Assembly (NCBI RefSeq): GCF_016908295.1
Contig: NZ_JAFBDO010000003.1
Span: forward strand, 372,001 to 436,000
From: Thalassobacillus pellis
GTDB lineage: Bacteria > Bacillota > Bacilli > Bacillales > Halobacillaceae
Direction of reading: 5' to 3'
DNA length: 64,000 nucleotides
Under the pieces are notes generated by a model. The model was not told where the DNA came from and made no database searches. It saw nothing but the letters and a program-made list of their open reading frames with translations. This document shows positions 52,058 to 59,896 of the stretch, in pieces. Position numbers and translations under genes: made by a program. How positions within the stretch are numbered: position 1 is the stretch's first letter; each line of letters opens with the position of its first letter.

Positions 52058-52720
52058 ATGAAATGGGTAGCAGCTATTATCATAATTTTTGGTATCGGTT
52101 TTGTACTCTTCCCCTTCTTTCAAAATAAATATGTAACGGATGTCCAGGATGATTTGCTGCGACAATTACATGAAGAAAAAGGAATTAACGCTGAAGCGGA
52201 AATGATCGAAGATTTTGCCAAACTGAATGACGTATTAGCCGACGGCGTAAAGGAGTCAGCATCCAGCCAGACAACCAACTTTGATAGTAATACTTCCACT
52301 CATTCAACTCCTGAAAACGGTGATTTGATCGGTGAACTAAAGATTCCTTCCATCTCCTTACGAATGCCGATTCTTGAAGGTACCAGTAAAGAAAATTTGG
52401 ATTATGCGGTCGGGCACATGTCACAGACAGCGCACATTGGAGAAGTAGGTAATGCTGCTCTGGCAGCCCACAGGGGTTATTCACACGGGAGGCTGTTCAA
52501 TCGGCTGGACGAAGTAGAAAAAGGTAATGAAATTATCGTTACTACCCGTACCACTACATACCATTACCGGGTGAAGCAAACATTCCGTGTTACTCCGAGT
52601 GACACTACTGTTCTGAGCCAGCCGCAGGAAGCTTCGATAATTACGTTGATCACCTGCGATCCTATCAAAAATCCAACGCACAGGCTTATCGTTCAGGCAG
52701 AATTAATCGCCGAAGGTTGA
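52058..52720 (+). CDS. srtD: Class D sortase
   Basis: 220 residues. N-terminal membrane helix, spacer 30-85, sortase barrel with His138 (AAHRGYSHGRLF), Cys200 (TLITCDP) and Arg209 (THRLIVQAEL), the full catalytic triad. Class D enzymes in Bacillus attach LPXTG-type proteins to peptidoglycan; the neighbour's LPQTG is the obvious substrate. ATG 52058 has no ribosome site near. GGGAGGGGAGG at 52022-52032 precedes in-frame ATA 52034 (IDDLFRTHMKW...), a family-like N-terminus, so an AUA start is possible. Confidence 0.92.
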   Translation: MKWVAAIIIIFGIGFVLFPFFQNKYVTDVQDDLLRQLHEEKGINAEAEMIEDFAKLNDVLADGVKESASSQTTNFDSNTSTHSTPENGDLIGELKIPSISLRMPILEGTSKENLDYAVGHMSQTAHIGEVGNAALAAHRGYSHGRLFNRLDEVEKGNEIIVTTRTTTYHYRVKQTFRVTPSDTTVLSQPQEASIITLITCDPIKNPTHRLIVQAELIAEG

Positions 52721-52755
52721 ACGGTGAAAATTTCATATAAAATGGAGGTCATGAG

Positions 52756-53010
52756 ATGATTCGCTTAATTGATGGATCCTATGTAAGCATCATTAATGGA
52801 AGATTTGTGAAACTGTTCCTCCTAGGAGAAAACCGCTGTGAAGTATTCATCAATCATGAGCGGAAAGGCGTGGCCCCGTTTGATTATATGAAGGAGCAGA
52901 TCAACCTGCTGGAAAAGCGGAATCCTTCGATGAAAAAAGCTTATATTAATGATGAGATTCTTTTTAAGGAACTTGCTGGAACTGGTACAATCGTCGATTC
53001 GAAAACCTAA
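52756..53010 (+). CDS. Small hypothetical protein, 84 residues
   Basis: Begins MIRLIDGSYVSIINGRFVKLFLLGENRCEVFINH (beta-type), then a charged helical half. GGAGG is seven bases before the ATG. One Cys. It follows the sortase by 35 bases and may be in the same transcript. No family recognised. Confidence 0.7.
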   Translation: MIRLIDGSYVSIINGRFVKLFLLGENRCEVFINHERKGVAPFDYMKEQINLLEKRNPSMKKAYINDEILFKELAGTGTIVDSKT

Positions 53011-53020
53011 TAGAATTGGA

Positions 53021-53056
53021 AAAGCGGACCCGACTTCTGTCAGGCCCGCTTTGAGC
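53021..53056 (+). terminator. Terminator after small hypothetical gene
   Basis: AAAGCGG.CCCGAC pairs with GTC.GG.CCGCTTT; loop TTCT. Confidence 0.8.
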
Positions 53057-53425
53057 TTTAAACGTTATGAAATGTTCTAGTATATCGCCCACTGAATAGT
53101 GGATTCTTGTTATATTGCCGCGGTTCAAATTCCGTCTTGGTAGTTTTCTAACTTAGACAACGCAAGCCCTACCTCTCAAGCGTCCTTACGGCTCCGAAGC
53201 CGTTCCAGTGTGAATAAGTCTTTCAAAAACATAGCAGAATGCCAGTTTGTCACTAAATCTGTGATGGCTTTATATTGCATGCATCACATTTCCATTTCTT
53301 CTCCGTTCAAAAAACTATTAATAGCTCTAAGAAACAATAATACAGGTTTAAGCAACCATTGTCAATAGCTGTTTTTATTCTGCTGTCATTCTTGAAATAA
53401 AACTCCCAAGTACCGTTCTTGCATA
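53057..53425. repeat. Gene-free spacer with degenerate CCGCGG-type repeat
   Basis: About 370 bases without a gene. 53117-53225 is GC-richer (TTGCCGCGGTTC ... AAGCGTCCTTACGGCTCCGAAG) and resembles the spacers near 10.4, 31.5 and 36.1 kb. The remainder is AT-rich with no conserved element. Confidence 0.45.
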
Positions 53426-53659
53426 CTATTTATAATCTTGTTTGTATTTACCTTCTGAACCTGAGTCGTTTTTCGTTTTCCTGCCTTTCTTTTCTTCTTT
53501 CATTTCTTTGTTCAAGTCATCAACAGGAATCTGGTCTGTGTGCTGTTCATCCTGGAATTTATCTAAAATGTTGGGGTCATTACCCGGCAGGTTATTCGGC
53601 TGATCCTTCTTCTGTCTGTTGACCGGTTTGTGTTCATTATTCTTTGGCTGTTCAGCCAT
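53426..53659 (-). CDS. Small hydrophilic disordered protein
   Basis: 77 residues beginning MAEQPKNNEHKPVNRQ, rich in Lys, Asp, Asn, Gln, with no hydrophobic core; ends KYKQDYK. GAGGTGAC lies eight bases before ATG 53659. Its composition resembles small spore or desiccation-type proteins, but no family was recognised. Confidence 0.65.
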   Translation of the reverse strand: MAEQPKNNEHKPVNRQKKDQPNNLPGNDPNILDKFQDEQHTDQIPVDDLNKEMKEEKKGRKTKNDSGSEGKYKQDYK

Positions 53660-53729
53660 ATATGTCACCTCAATTTTAATGATTATATTTGAGGGTATAC
53701 CTTTTAAATAGAAGAGTTAAACATGCTAT

Positions 53730-54365
53730 TCACTTTTTGAACCTGGCTACGATAGTCTGTACCCATTTTGTATGATAGAAGATATCAACAGCGGTACTGA
53801 TGATGAGGCCATGCAGGATAACGCCGAAAATTGTAAGCAGGACCACTATTAAATGGCCAATGCTGGTAGTGGGTTCAAATGGTGTCCTGCCGAAAAAAGT
53901 TAAAGCAACCAAGGCGCTCAGTAAGGCTTCCCAATAGCTTTCCAGTTCGGATTCCAGCTGGTAAAGAGGGATAATGGAGATAAAGACGACGACAAAGGTC
54001 ACGCCGGTGACAACCAGTAAGTGTTGTCGTTTTAAATATTTGATAAAAGGCATTGTATAGTATTTGGTGATTGATTTAAGTCTGAGTAAGTGGAGGATTC
54101 TTGCAAAGCGGGCAAATTGGAACACAGCATCCAGGGGGATGGCAGCAATGACAATAAAAGGATTAGCCTTGATAAAATCCCATTTATTCTCGCTTTTTAA
54201 AAAACGGTAAACAAAGTCCACGAAGAAAACTGCCCATGTAGTCCAAACGATCAGGCTGTTATAGCCTGTTTTGTTCCAGATAGTGGCTACCGATAATGTG
54301 GCAAGCAGGATCATTGCGACTTCATAGGTGATTTGGATTTTTGATTTATTTCGGAAAATAGCCAT
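53730..54365 (-). CDS. Two-pore-region ion channel-like protein, atypical filter
   Basis: 211 residues with about six helices, laid out as a small voltage-gated-type cation channel: an Arg-rich fourth helix (FARFARILHLLRLKSITKY), pore region near 155-175, last helix then basic tail. The filter position reads TFFGRTPFEPTTSIG, where K+ channels carry TVGYGD.xP. The TT.IG after it is conserved, so alignment is sound. Selectivity is therefore uncertain. Single gene. Confidence 0.8.
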   Translation of the reverse strand: MAIFRNKSKIQITYEVAMILLATLSVATIWNKTGYNSLIVWTTWAVFFVDFVYRFLKSENKWDFIKANPFIVIAAIPLDAVFQFARFARILHLLRLKSITKYYTMPFIKYLKRQHLLVVTGVTFVVVFISIIPLYQLESELESYWEALLSALVALTFFGRTPFEPTTSIGHLIVVLLTIFGVILHGLIISTAVDIFYHTKWVQTIVARFKK

Positions 54366-54433
54366 CAGTTTTAGCCCCAGACCTTTAATTTAGAGGATAG
54401 TAGATACATAATACTATTTTACCATGAATAACA

Positions 54434-54481
54434 AAAAAACGTTGGCAGGACTCCAACTTCTGGAGTCCTGCCAACGTTAAA
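54434..54481. terminator. Strong bidirectional hairpin
   Basis: Near-perfect stem AACGTTGGCAGGACTCCA / TGGAGTCCTGCCAACGTT, loop ACTTC, A and T runs on both sides. Confidence 0.93.
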
Positions 54482-54486
54482 AGTGG

Positions 54487-55401
54487 TTAAGCGCGTTCGT
54501 ATGGCTTAATCAGCCCATAAATAGATTCCAAATAGGGGAGCTTAAGGTTGACTGCTTCAGCAAGACGCAATGCTCCGCCATGCAAATGTTCCACTTCTAA
54601 TGTTAATCCTTTACGCCGATCCTGATGCATGGATGAAGTAGATTCATCATCAATATTTTCTAGGCTTTCGAACGCTTTATCAACATGCCTGTAGGTAAGC
54701 GTCACACCGTTATGGTTCGCAAGTTCTTTCATTTCTTCTAAAATCATCCGGGCAATATGCAACGTTTCCGGATGATTTCGTACGCCTCCGATAGGCAGAT
54801 TCGCAGCTGTAGTGATTCCGGAAAAAGAGGTAATAAACATGTATTTTTTCCATAGCTCTTCTAATATATTCGTGCTTAGTTTGCTGGACATATTAGCTTG
54901 TTCACACGCAATACCAAGTTCATCGACCAATGCTTGCTGGGATGGATGCATTGGTCCGAATACGAGGTCATGAAAGGGGCTGGAATGTACGACATGTCCA
55001 TTCTCATCCAACGTTGCCATAATAAATGCGAGCCCGCCAAGTACAGCTTCTTCACCGAGTTCTTTTTGCAAGGTTTTGATATGTTCCATCCCGTTTAATA
55101 CGGGCATCACTTTAGCGCCTTTTTGTACAAGCTTTTTTAACGGGTCAATCGTTCCGTAAAGGTGATAACCTTTAACAGATAAAAAGACGAAATCTGCGTG
55201 ATCGATTTCTTCCGGGTCCTCTATTACACTAGGGTGAGCGTTCGAATAATCACCTTGTGTACTATGTACTTGAAGCCCGATTTCCCGCAGCTGGGCAGCA
55301 CGGCGTTCACGAACTAAATAAGTCACATCATGACCTGCTTCCTCCCAACGGGATCCAAAGTAAGCCCCTACTGCACCTGCTCCTAAAACCACAATTTTCA
55401 T
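54487..55401 (-). CDS. 2-dehydropantoate 2-reductase (ApbA/PanE family)
   Basis: 304 residues. NADPH motif VVLGAGAVGAYFG; VKGYHL, PVLNGMEH and the catalytic Lys/Asn segment ELWKKYMFI. C-terminal SSMHQDRRKGLTLEVEHL. PanE makes pantoate for CoA; paralogues act on other 2-oxo acids. No pan operon here. A terminator hairpin lies just upstream and another downstream. Confidence 0.88.
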   Translation of the reverse strand: MKIVVLGAGAVGAYFGSRWEEAGHDVTYLVRERRAAQLREIGLQVHSTQGDYSNAHPSVIEDPEEIDHADFVFLSVKGYHLYGTIDPLKKLVQKGAKVMPVLNGMEHIKTLQKELGEEAVLGGLAFIMATLDENGHVVHSSPFHDLVFGPMHPSQQALVDELGIACEQANMSSKLSTNILEELWKKYMFITSFSGITTAANLPIGGVRNHPETLHIARMILEEMKELANHNGVTLTYRHVDKAFESLENIDDESTSSMHQDRRKGLTLEVEHLHGGALRLAEAVNLKLPYLESIYGLIKPYERA

Positions 55402-55444
55402 CCTGCCACCTCCATATCATTTGGAATTATCTTAACACAAACGG

Positions 55445-55477
55445 GGTAAGGCACTCCAGAGATTGGAGTGCCTTACC
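55445..55477. terminator. Hairpin between panE-like and vanY-like genes
   Basis: GGTAAGGCACTCCA / TGGAGTGCCTTACC, loop GAGAT; it overlaps the end of the vanY-like gene and terminates it. Confidence 0.9.
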
Positions 55478-56442
55478 TATTTCGGTACGTTAATGATTTT
55501 TCCAATTTCTAACTCATGTGCATTGACTTCGGGGTTGGCTGCTCGCAAATCGTCTACAGTAACACTTCCGAAGCTTGCCGCTATCTGGTTAAAGGTATCT
55601 CCTTCTTTGATTTTATAATCCAGGCTTGGCTGCTCGGGGGTTGAGGAAGCACCAGGCAGGAATATAGACTCGCCGATTTGGAGGTAGTCCGTTTTTATTC
55701 CTGGGTTTAGTGCTTTGATTACTATGACGGTAGTTCCGTTATCTTTAGCCAGGCTATACAGTGTATCGCCTGCTTCTACTGTATGCAGGTTGCTTGCAGG
55801 AATTGATAAATAGGTTTCCAGTGTGACATGTAATGAATCTACTTTCCTTGCATGATCTGTCCCGATATAACGTAAGTGCCATGGTTCGTATGTATAACCG
55901 GTAACTGCTTCTTTTCCTTCGGGATAACGGATGATGAAACCGAATTCTGAAGCATGTTGTTCAAGCCATTTTCCTGCTTCTGTTTCGCCAAAGGATTGCT
56001 CTAATTGGAAATCTACAGCAGCGCTGGTAACATCCATGGTCAGGCCGGTCTGGTGTTCACTTTCCCCAGGTTTTGCACTGAATCTGTTGGCTTCCTGTTC
56101 GCCATATTGATTTACCCAATATTGGAAGAGATCTTCCTGATAGTGATAAGATCGGTAGCCTGAAGCGGCATACAATTGCACGCCGTCCTGTTCCGCCTGG
56201 TTGAACATTGCCTCTAAAGCGTTTGCAGCTTTTGCCTGCATTTTTTCTTTGTCTCCTGAAAAATCTACCTCGGGTATCATCAGGTTCTCTGGGAAGTATG
56301 TTTCAGATAGGGATTGCTGTTTATTGACAAGCAGAATATCACTTTTGTCATGGGCGAGTCCGATGACAGGGGTGGCTAATGATAGGATTAGTGACAGTGC
56401 CATTATCAGGCGGGGTTTTTTTGTGAAAATATAATCTTTCAT
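55477..56442 (-). CDS. VanY-type D,D-carboxypeptidase with two LysM modules
   Basis: 321 residues. Signal peptide (LIMALSLILSLATPVIGLA). M15B domain about 45-195 with YAASGYRSYHYQ, Zn motif SEHQTGLTMDV and EPWHLRYIG. Two LysM modules follow (VEAGDTLYSLAKDNG, IKEGDTFNQIAASFG). It trims terminal D-Ala from peptidoglycan outside the cell. GGAGGAG precedes the ATG. Confidence 0.93.
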   Translation of the reverse strand: MKDYIFTKKPRLIMALSLILSLATPVIGLAHDKSDILLVNKQQSLSETYFPENLMIPEVDFSGDKEKMQAKAANALEAMFNQAEQDGVQLYAASGYRSYHYQEDLFQYWVNQYGEQEANRFSAKPGESEHQTGLTMDVTSAAVDFQLEQSFGETEAGKWLEQHASEFGFIIRYPEGKEAVTGYTYEPWHLRYIGTDHARKVDSLHVTLETYLSIPASNLHTVEAGDTLYSLAKDNGTTVIVIKALNPGIKTDYLQIGESIFLPGASSTPEQPSLDYKIKEGDTFNQIAASFGSVTVDDLRAANPEVNAHELEIGKIINVPK

Positions 56443-56531
56443 ATCTCTCCTCCTTATGATGTCCTAGCTAATAGACTATCATCTAGCGTTTGCTTGCTAA
56501 ATAGGTGAAAAGGGAAATTTAAAAAATAAGA

Positions 56532-56577
56532 AAAAGGTGCCATTAACCCAAAATATGGGTGTGACTGGCACCTTTTT
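56532..56577. terminator. Hairpin GTGACTGGCACC type, copy 2
   Basis: AAAAGGTGCCA ... TGGCACCTTTT with inner ACCCA/TGGGT. Between vanY-like promoter and ctaD 3' end; half of it recurs at 44.58 kb. Confidence 0.8.
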
Positions 56578-56627
56578 ATGGAAAAGTTTACTTATTTGCG
56601 AGCGGATGAGTGATGCGAGTTGTAACA

Positions 56628-56742
56628 TCCAGCTCCAGCGCCTACCCCTCGTGGTCTAAAGCTAATCCTCTCTGTGACAAAGACCGTCACGGCGAGGTTT
56701 TGCTTAAGCATTTCGGGGGTGGCCAAGGCGCATTTAGCTTTT
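56628..56742. repeat. bcr-like palindromic repeat, copy 1
   Basis: TCCAGCTCCAGCGCCTACCC ... CGTCACGGCGAGG ... GGGGGTGGCCAAGGCGCATT. About 115 bases, over 75 percent the same as 60379-60494 by eye. Inner parts are complementary (GTGACAAAG.CCGTCAC). Ends at the stop of the oxidase subunit I gene. Confidence 0.8.
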
Positions 56743-56747
56743 ATTTA

Positions 56748-58427
56748 CTACCATATTCTGAATGGTGGTGAGCCAGGTGGTGCATGAACAATAAGGTCTA
56801 CTAACGGTATTGCATATCCAATGACGACAACGGCTAGCATGAGCACGATCCAAAGCTTCCAGTTTTCTAACCAGTATGGGGTAGGAAGTGCGTCGTCTTC
56901 TGGTGCCGCAATCGGGAATTCGGTTTTTCCTTCCGGCGCGCGGAACATCAGATGGAAAACGGCATAAACCTGAAGGACCACACCGATGATAAGCAGGGTG
57001 CCGCCGATACCTAATAAGAACTCATAAGGAATCCAGCTTAATGCTATTTCGTGTTCTCCGTATGTGGTATAGGATGTTCTTCTTGGTGCACCCATCAGAC
57101 CGACTATGTGCATAGCACCTGCCATCACAGCCATTCCTGCTGTCCAGATGATTGTCTGAATCACACCCAGTTTATTCATTTTTGCAGTCAGCTGGCGCCC
57201 GGAAAGGAACGGGACAAGCCAATAGCTGATTCCGAAAAAGGTAAGGATAACAGATGTACCGACTGTTAAGTGAAAGTGTCCGGTGACCCAAAGGGTATTA
57301 TGGACAACCTGGTTCAACTGGTTGCTGGTATTGACGATACCACCGGCACCCGCTGGAATGAAAGCAATCATGGCAATCATAGGTGCCAGGAAGCGTACAT
57401 CGCCCCAAGGCAATTTCCTGAACCAGCCAAGGAGACCTCTCCCGCCAAGCTTTCGGCCAGTACGCTCAAATACGGCGAACATGGCGAAGGCAGTCATCAA
57501 AGAAGGGAAGGCGATGGATAGACTCATGAATACGTGCAGGAACTTCAATCCCTGAGACATCCCCGGGTCGACGATCTGGTGGTGAAAACCGCCAGGGATA
57601 TTGGTGATGACCAATAATATGACTACGAGTCTGGTCAGTGTATCACTGAACAGGCGGCCCCCAATTACTTTCGGAACGGCGATATACCAGGCAGAAATCG
57701 CTGTCAGGTACCAGATGTTCACGAGGGTGTGGCCAAAGCTCCAAAATAATGTCCGGCTCAGCATAACGTTGACGGTTTCAGTCCAGCCGAACGCCCATGG
57801 GATCAACGTGATAACTTCGATTGTAACTCCGAGACTTCCGAAGAACCAGAGTACGAAAACACCCATCGCGAAGAATGCCAGCAGTGGTGTCACTTGCTTT
57901 ATATTGTTCTTTTTCCATGCAGCGTAATTGATAAATGCTCCGAAGCAGCAGAGCCATACACCGAGCATGATGAAGACTAAACCGATATAAAAGTAAGGTG
58001 ATGCGGCCATTGGAGGATAAAAGGTATACAGGACAGATGCATCATTCATTAGCACGGTAGTGACAACAAATGCAATTCCAACCATCATCAGTCCGAAACC
58101 GATCCAGGCAAGCTTACGCACTTTCGGCAATAATCCCCCAAGTGTATGGGATAAGCCGGCATACATGTAACCGATCGTGAAGAAGGCGGTCAAAACAATG
58201 ACAAGCAGGATACCATGTGCAGTCAACACTTGATAGTAATTCAGCCATGGAGGCAGCTGCAGAAGACCGGCGCGTTCAAGTCCTTGAAGAAGTCCGAGCA
58301 CTCCCCCTAAGAATAAGGCAATAAAAGCAACAGAAATATATGATAACGTTAATTGGGAATCTTGCGGGCTGACTCCAAGAACCCGTTTTGATTTTTCGGT
58401 AAGTGTTTCTTTCAATATAGCTTCCAT
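56748..58427 (-). CDS. cbaA: ba3-type cytochrome c oxidase subunit I
   Basis: 559 residues, about 13 membrane helices. Heme-copper oxidase B-type features: HGILLVIVLTAFFTIGYMYAG, the CuB region WSFGHTLVNIWYLTAISAWY with its His, and VHNTLWVTGHFHLTVG with the heme ligands. Reduces O2 to water with proton pumping. ATG 58427 has GGGGAGACAG a little far upstream. The subunit II and IIa genes precede it on the same strand. Resembles Thermus ba3 and Bacillus CbaA rather than the caa3 CtaD. Confidence 0.92.
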   Translation of the reverse strand: MEAILKETLTEKSKRVLGVSPQDSQLTLSYISVAFIALFLGGVLGLLQGLERAGLLQLPPWLNYYQVLTAHGILLVIVLTAFFTIGYMYAGLSHTLGGLLPKVRKLAWIGFGLMMVGIAFVVTTVLMNDASVLYTFYPPMAASPYFYIGLVFIMLGVWLCCFGAFINYAAWKKNNIKQVTPLLAFFAMGVFVLWFFGSLGVTIEVITLIPWAFGWTETVNVMLSRTLFWSFGHTLVNIWYLTAISAWYIAVPKVIGGRLFSDTLTRLVVILLVITNIPGGFHHQIVDPGMSQGLKFLHVFMSLSIAFPSLMTAFAMFAVFERTGRKLGGRGLLGWFRKLPWGDVRFLAPMIAMIAFIPAGAGGIVNTSNQLNQVVHNTLWVTGHFHLTVGTSVILTFFGISYWLVPFLSGRQLTAKMNKLGVIQTIIWTAGMAVMAGAMHIVGLMGAPRRTSYTTYGEHEIALSWIPYEFLLGIGGTLLIIGVVLQVYAVFHLMFRAPEGKTEFPIAAPEDDALPTPYWLENWKLWIVLMLAVVVIGYAIPLVDLIVHAPPGSPPFRIW

Positions 58428-58444
58428 TTGATCTGTCTCCCCCC

Positions 58445-58912
58445 TTATTTCACAATAATCCGTGTAGCCATCGCCTGGTGTCCGGCTCCGCAATATTCAT
58501 TACAGATGACGAGATATTCACCAGGTTCATTAAATGTGTGGGAAATTTTTTGAATATGACCCGGAACAACCATTGTATTGATATTCGTATCAGCAACCTG
58601 AAAACCGTGGATGACATCTTTGGAAGTCATTGTGAAATTCACTTTTGCACCAACAGGGACTTCAATGTTGCCAGGAGTGAAACCGAATGCTTGAAGGATC
58701 ATGACTACTTCATATTCATTGTCACCTATTTGTTTGACACCCGGCTCATCGAATGGAGCGGTGGTTTCCACTTTCTGCGGATCGATTGTTTCCTTGTGGC
58801 TCGGCGGCCCCATTCCCATCGCGAATGTCTGATATCCGACAATTCCCATGAAACCTAACAGCATGAAAATCCCAAAACTTAACCAGATTTTTTCGTACCG
58901 ATGTAGATGCAT
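58445..58912 (-). CDS. cbaB: ba3-type cytochrome c oxidase subunit II
   Basis: 155 residues. One N-terminal helix (LSFGIFMLLGFMGIVGY) and an outer cupredoxin domain with the CuA ligands His102, Cys137, Cys141, His145 and Met148 (ICNEYCGAGHQAM). It takes electrons from cytochrome c or a similar carrier. GAGGAGG is close to the ATG. It follows subunit IIa by 15 bases and overlaps no other gene. Confidence 0.93.
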   Translation of the reverse strand: MHLHRYEKIWLSFGIFMLLGFMGIVGYQTFAMGMGPPSHKETIDPQKVETTAPFDEPGVKQIGDNEYEVVMILQAFGFTPGNIEVPVGAKVNFTMTSKDVIHGFQVADTNINTMVVPGHIQKISHTFNEPGEYLVICNEYCGAGHQAMATRIIVK

Positions 58913-58927
58913 ATCATTTTCCTCCTC

Positions 58928-59080
58928 TCATAATCTAGCCATGTATAGCCAGAAGACCCCTGCCCACATGCCGATAATCACTGCTCCCACAACTCCAACT
59001 GAAAACAGGGTGCCTTTTAAAGACTTTTTGTTGTCTATTTCCAGATCTTCCGTCGGTTTGCCATCATGCATTGCTTTCAT
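58928..59080 (-). CDS. Cytochrome c oxidase subunit IIa, 50 residues
   Basis: A 50-residue frame starting MKAMHDGKPTEDLEIDNKK, one membrane helix (LFSVGVVGAVIIGMWAGVFW) and end YMARL. AAGGGGGATG precedes ATG 59080. Length, single helix and place before subunit II match the small subunit IIa of ba3 oxidases. Too short for routine ORF cut-offs. Same transcript as subunits II and I. Confidence 0.88.
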   Translation of the reverse strand: MKAMHDGKPTEDLEIDNKKSLKGTLFSVGVVGAVIIGMWAGVFWLYMARL

Positions 59081-59140
59081 AAGAACATCCCCCTTGTCGT
59101 TTTGTTCACCTTAATTGTAGTTTGGATGGCAAATACAGGT

Positions 59141-59278
59141 AGTGAAAAAAATCACAGTGTAATTCCCAATTGTGAACGAAATTTCACAAATGGTTCCCGT
59201 CTGCTGAAAAAGCCAGTTACAGCAAGGTTTTTCTGCCAGAAAAAATTTAATTTTTAAATGGGTGTGATTTATATCAAC
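59141..59278. promoter_or_regulatory. Fnr/ResD-like palindromes in divergent oxidase promoter
   Basis: AGTGA-N6-TCACA at 59141-59156; TTGTGAACGAAATTTCACAA at 59170-59189; TGTGA-N6-TCAAC at 59263-59278. B. subtilis Fnr binds TGTGA-N6-TCACA, ResD binds TTTGTGAAT-like half sites. The sites lie between oxidase operon and CuA lipoprotein gene, so both may respond to oxygen. Motifs are seen; binding is inferred. Confidence 0.6.
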
Positions 59279-59345
59279 AGGACAGAATGCAAAACGAGGT
59301 AAGATGAGGGTGTCAAAAAAATAAGGGGTCTTAGGAGGTAAGACG

Positions 59346-59702
59346 ATGAAAAAGTTTCTGTTTACAGCAATGTTCGCAATGCTCCTGTTAACACTTGCAG
59401 CATGTGGCGGGGATAATAGCAGTGAAGCGAAAGGGGAGGCCAGTTCTGGTAATGAAGTGGAATTAGTAGCAAAGAACTGGGAGTTTGCGGAGGAATCTTA
59501 TACAGTTCCGGCTGGTGATGTAACAATCAGTTTGAAAAACGAAGAAGGTTATCACGGCATCACCATCGATGGAACTGACGTAAAAATAGATGGAGAAGGA
59601 AAAGCTACAGCAAAACTTGAGCCAGGAGAGTATACAGTTAAATGTAATATTCCATGCGGAGAAGGGCATGGGGAAATGTCGACAAAATTGATTGTGGAAT
59701 AA
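59346..59702 (+). CDS. CuA-type cupredoxin lipoprotein
   Basis: 118 residues. Lipoprotein signal with lipobox LAAC (Cys20); a Ser/Gly/Glu linker, then a cupredoxin domain carrying His70, Cys100, Cys104, His108 and Met111 (CNIPCGEGHGEM), the CuA ligand set of oxidase subunit II. There is no other oxidase domain. Membrane-attached outside; possibly an electron carrier to the ba3 oxidase or a copper donor. Divergent from the oxidase genes. AGGAGG is well placed. Confidence 0.9.
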   Translation: MKKFLFTAMFAMLLLTLAACGGDNSSEAKGEASSGNEVELVAKNWEFAEESYTVPAGDVTISLKNEEGYHGITIDGTDVKIDGEGKATAKLEPGEYTVKCNIPCGEGHGEMSTKLIVE

Positions 59703-59713
59703 TATTTTTCCAT

Positions 59714-59752
59714 AAAAAAAGGCTTATCCCAATAGTTGGAATAAGTCTTTTT
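59714..59752 (+). terminator. Terminator after CuA lipoprotein
   Basis: AAAAGGCTTAT.CCAA / TTGG.ATAAG.CTTTTTT. Confidence 0.88.
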
Positions 59753-59893
59753 TGCACTTTTAGAAAGTTTAAATTTGTTGACGGATTTTCGCCATAAGGA
59801 CTTGGCGACAAGCCAAGTTTTTCAAATTTTATATGTCACCTGCAAGGGCCTTGGCTTCAACTTATCGGGGTGAGCAAGGCGTTTCCGCTTCTA
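59747..59893. repeat. Dispersed repeat copy 2 joined to bcr-like fragment
   Basis: 59747-59833 matches 38703-38795 (CGCCATAAGGACTTGG, CAAGTTTTTC). It runs on into 59834-59893, whose TATCGGGGTGAGCAAGGCGT and CCGCTTCTATGCTTATGATTC resemble the 3' end of the repeat at 60379-60494. Confidence 0.6.
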
Positions 59894-59896
59894 TGC

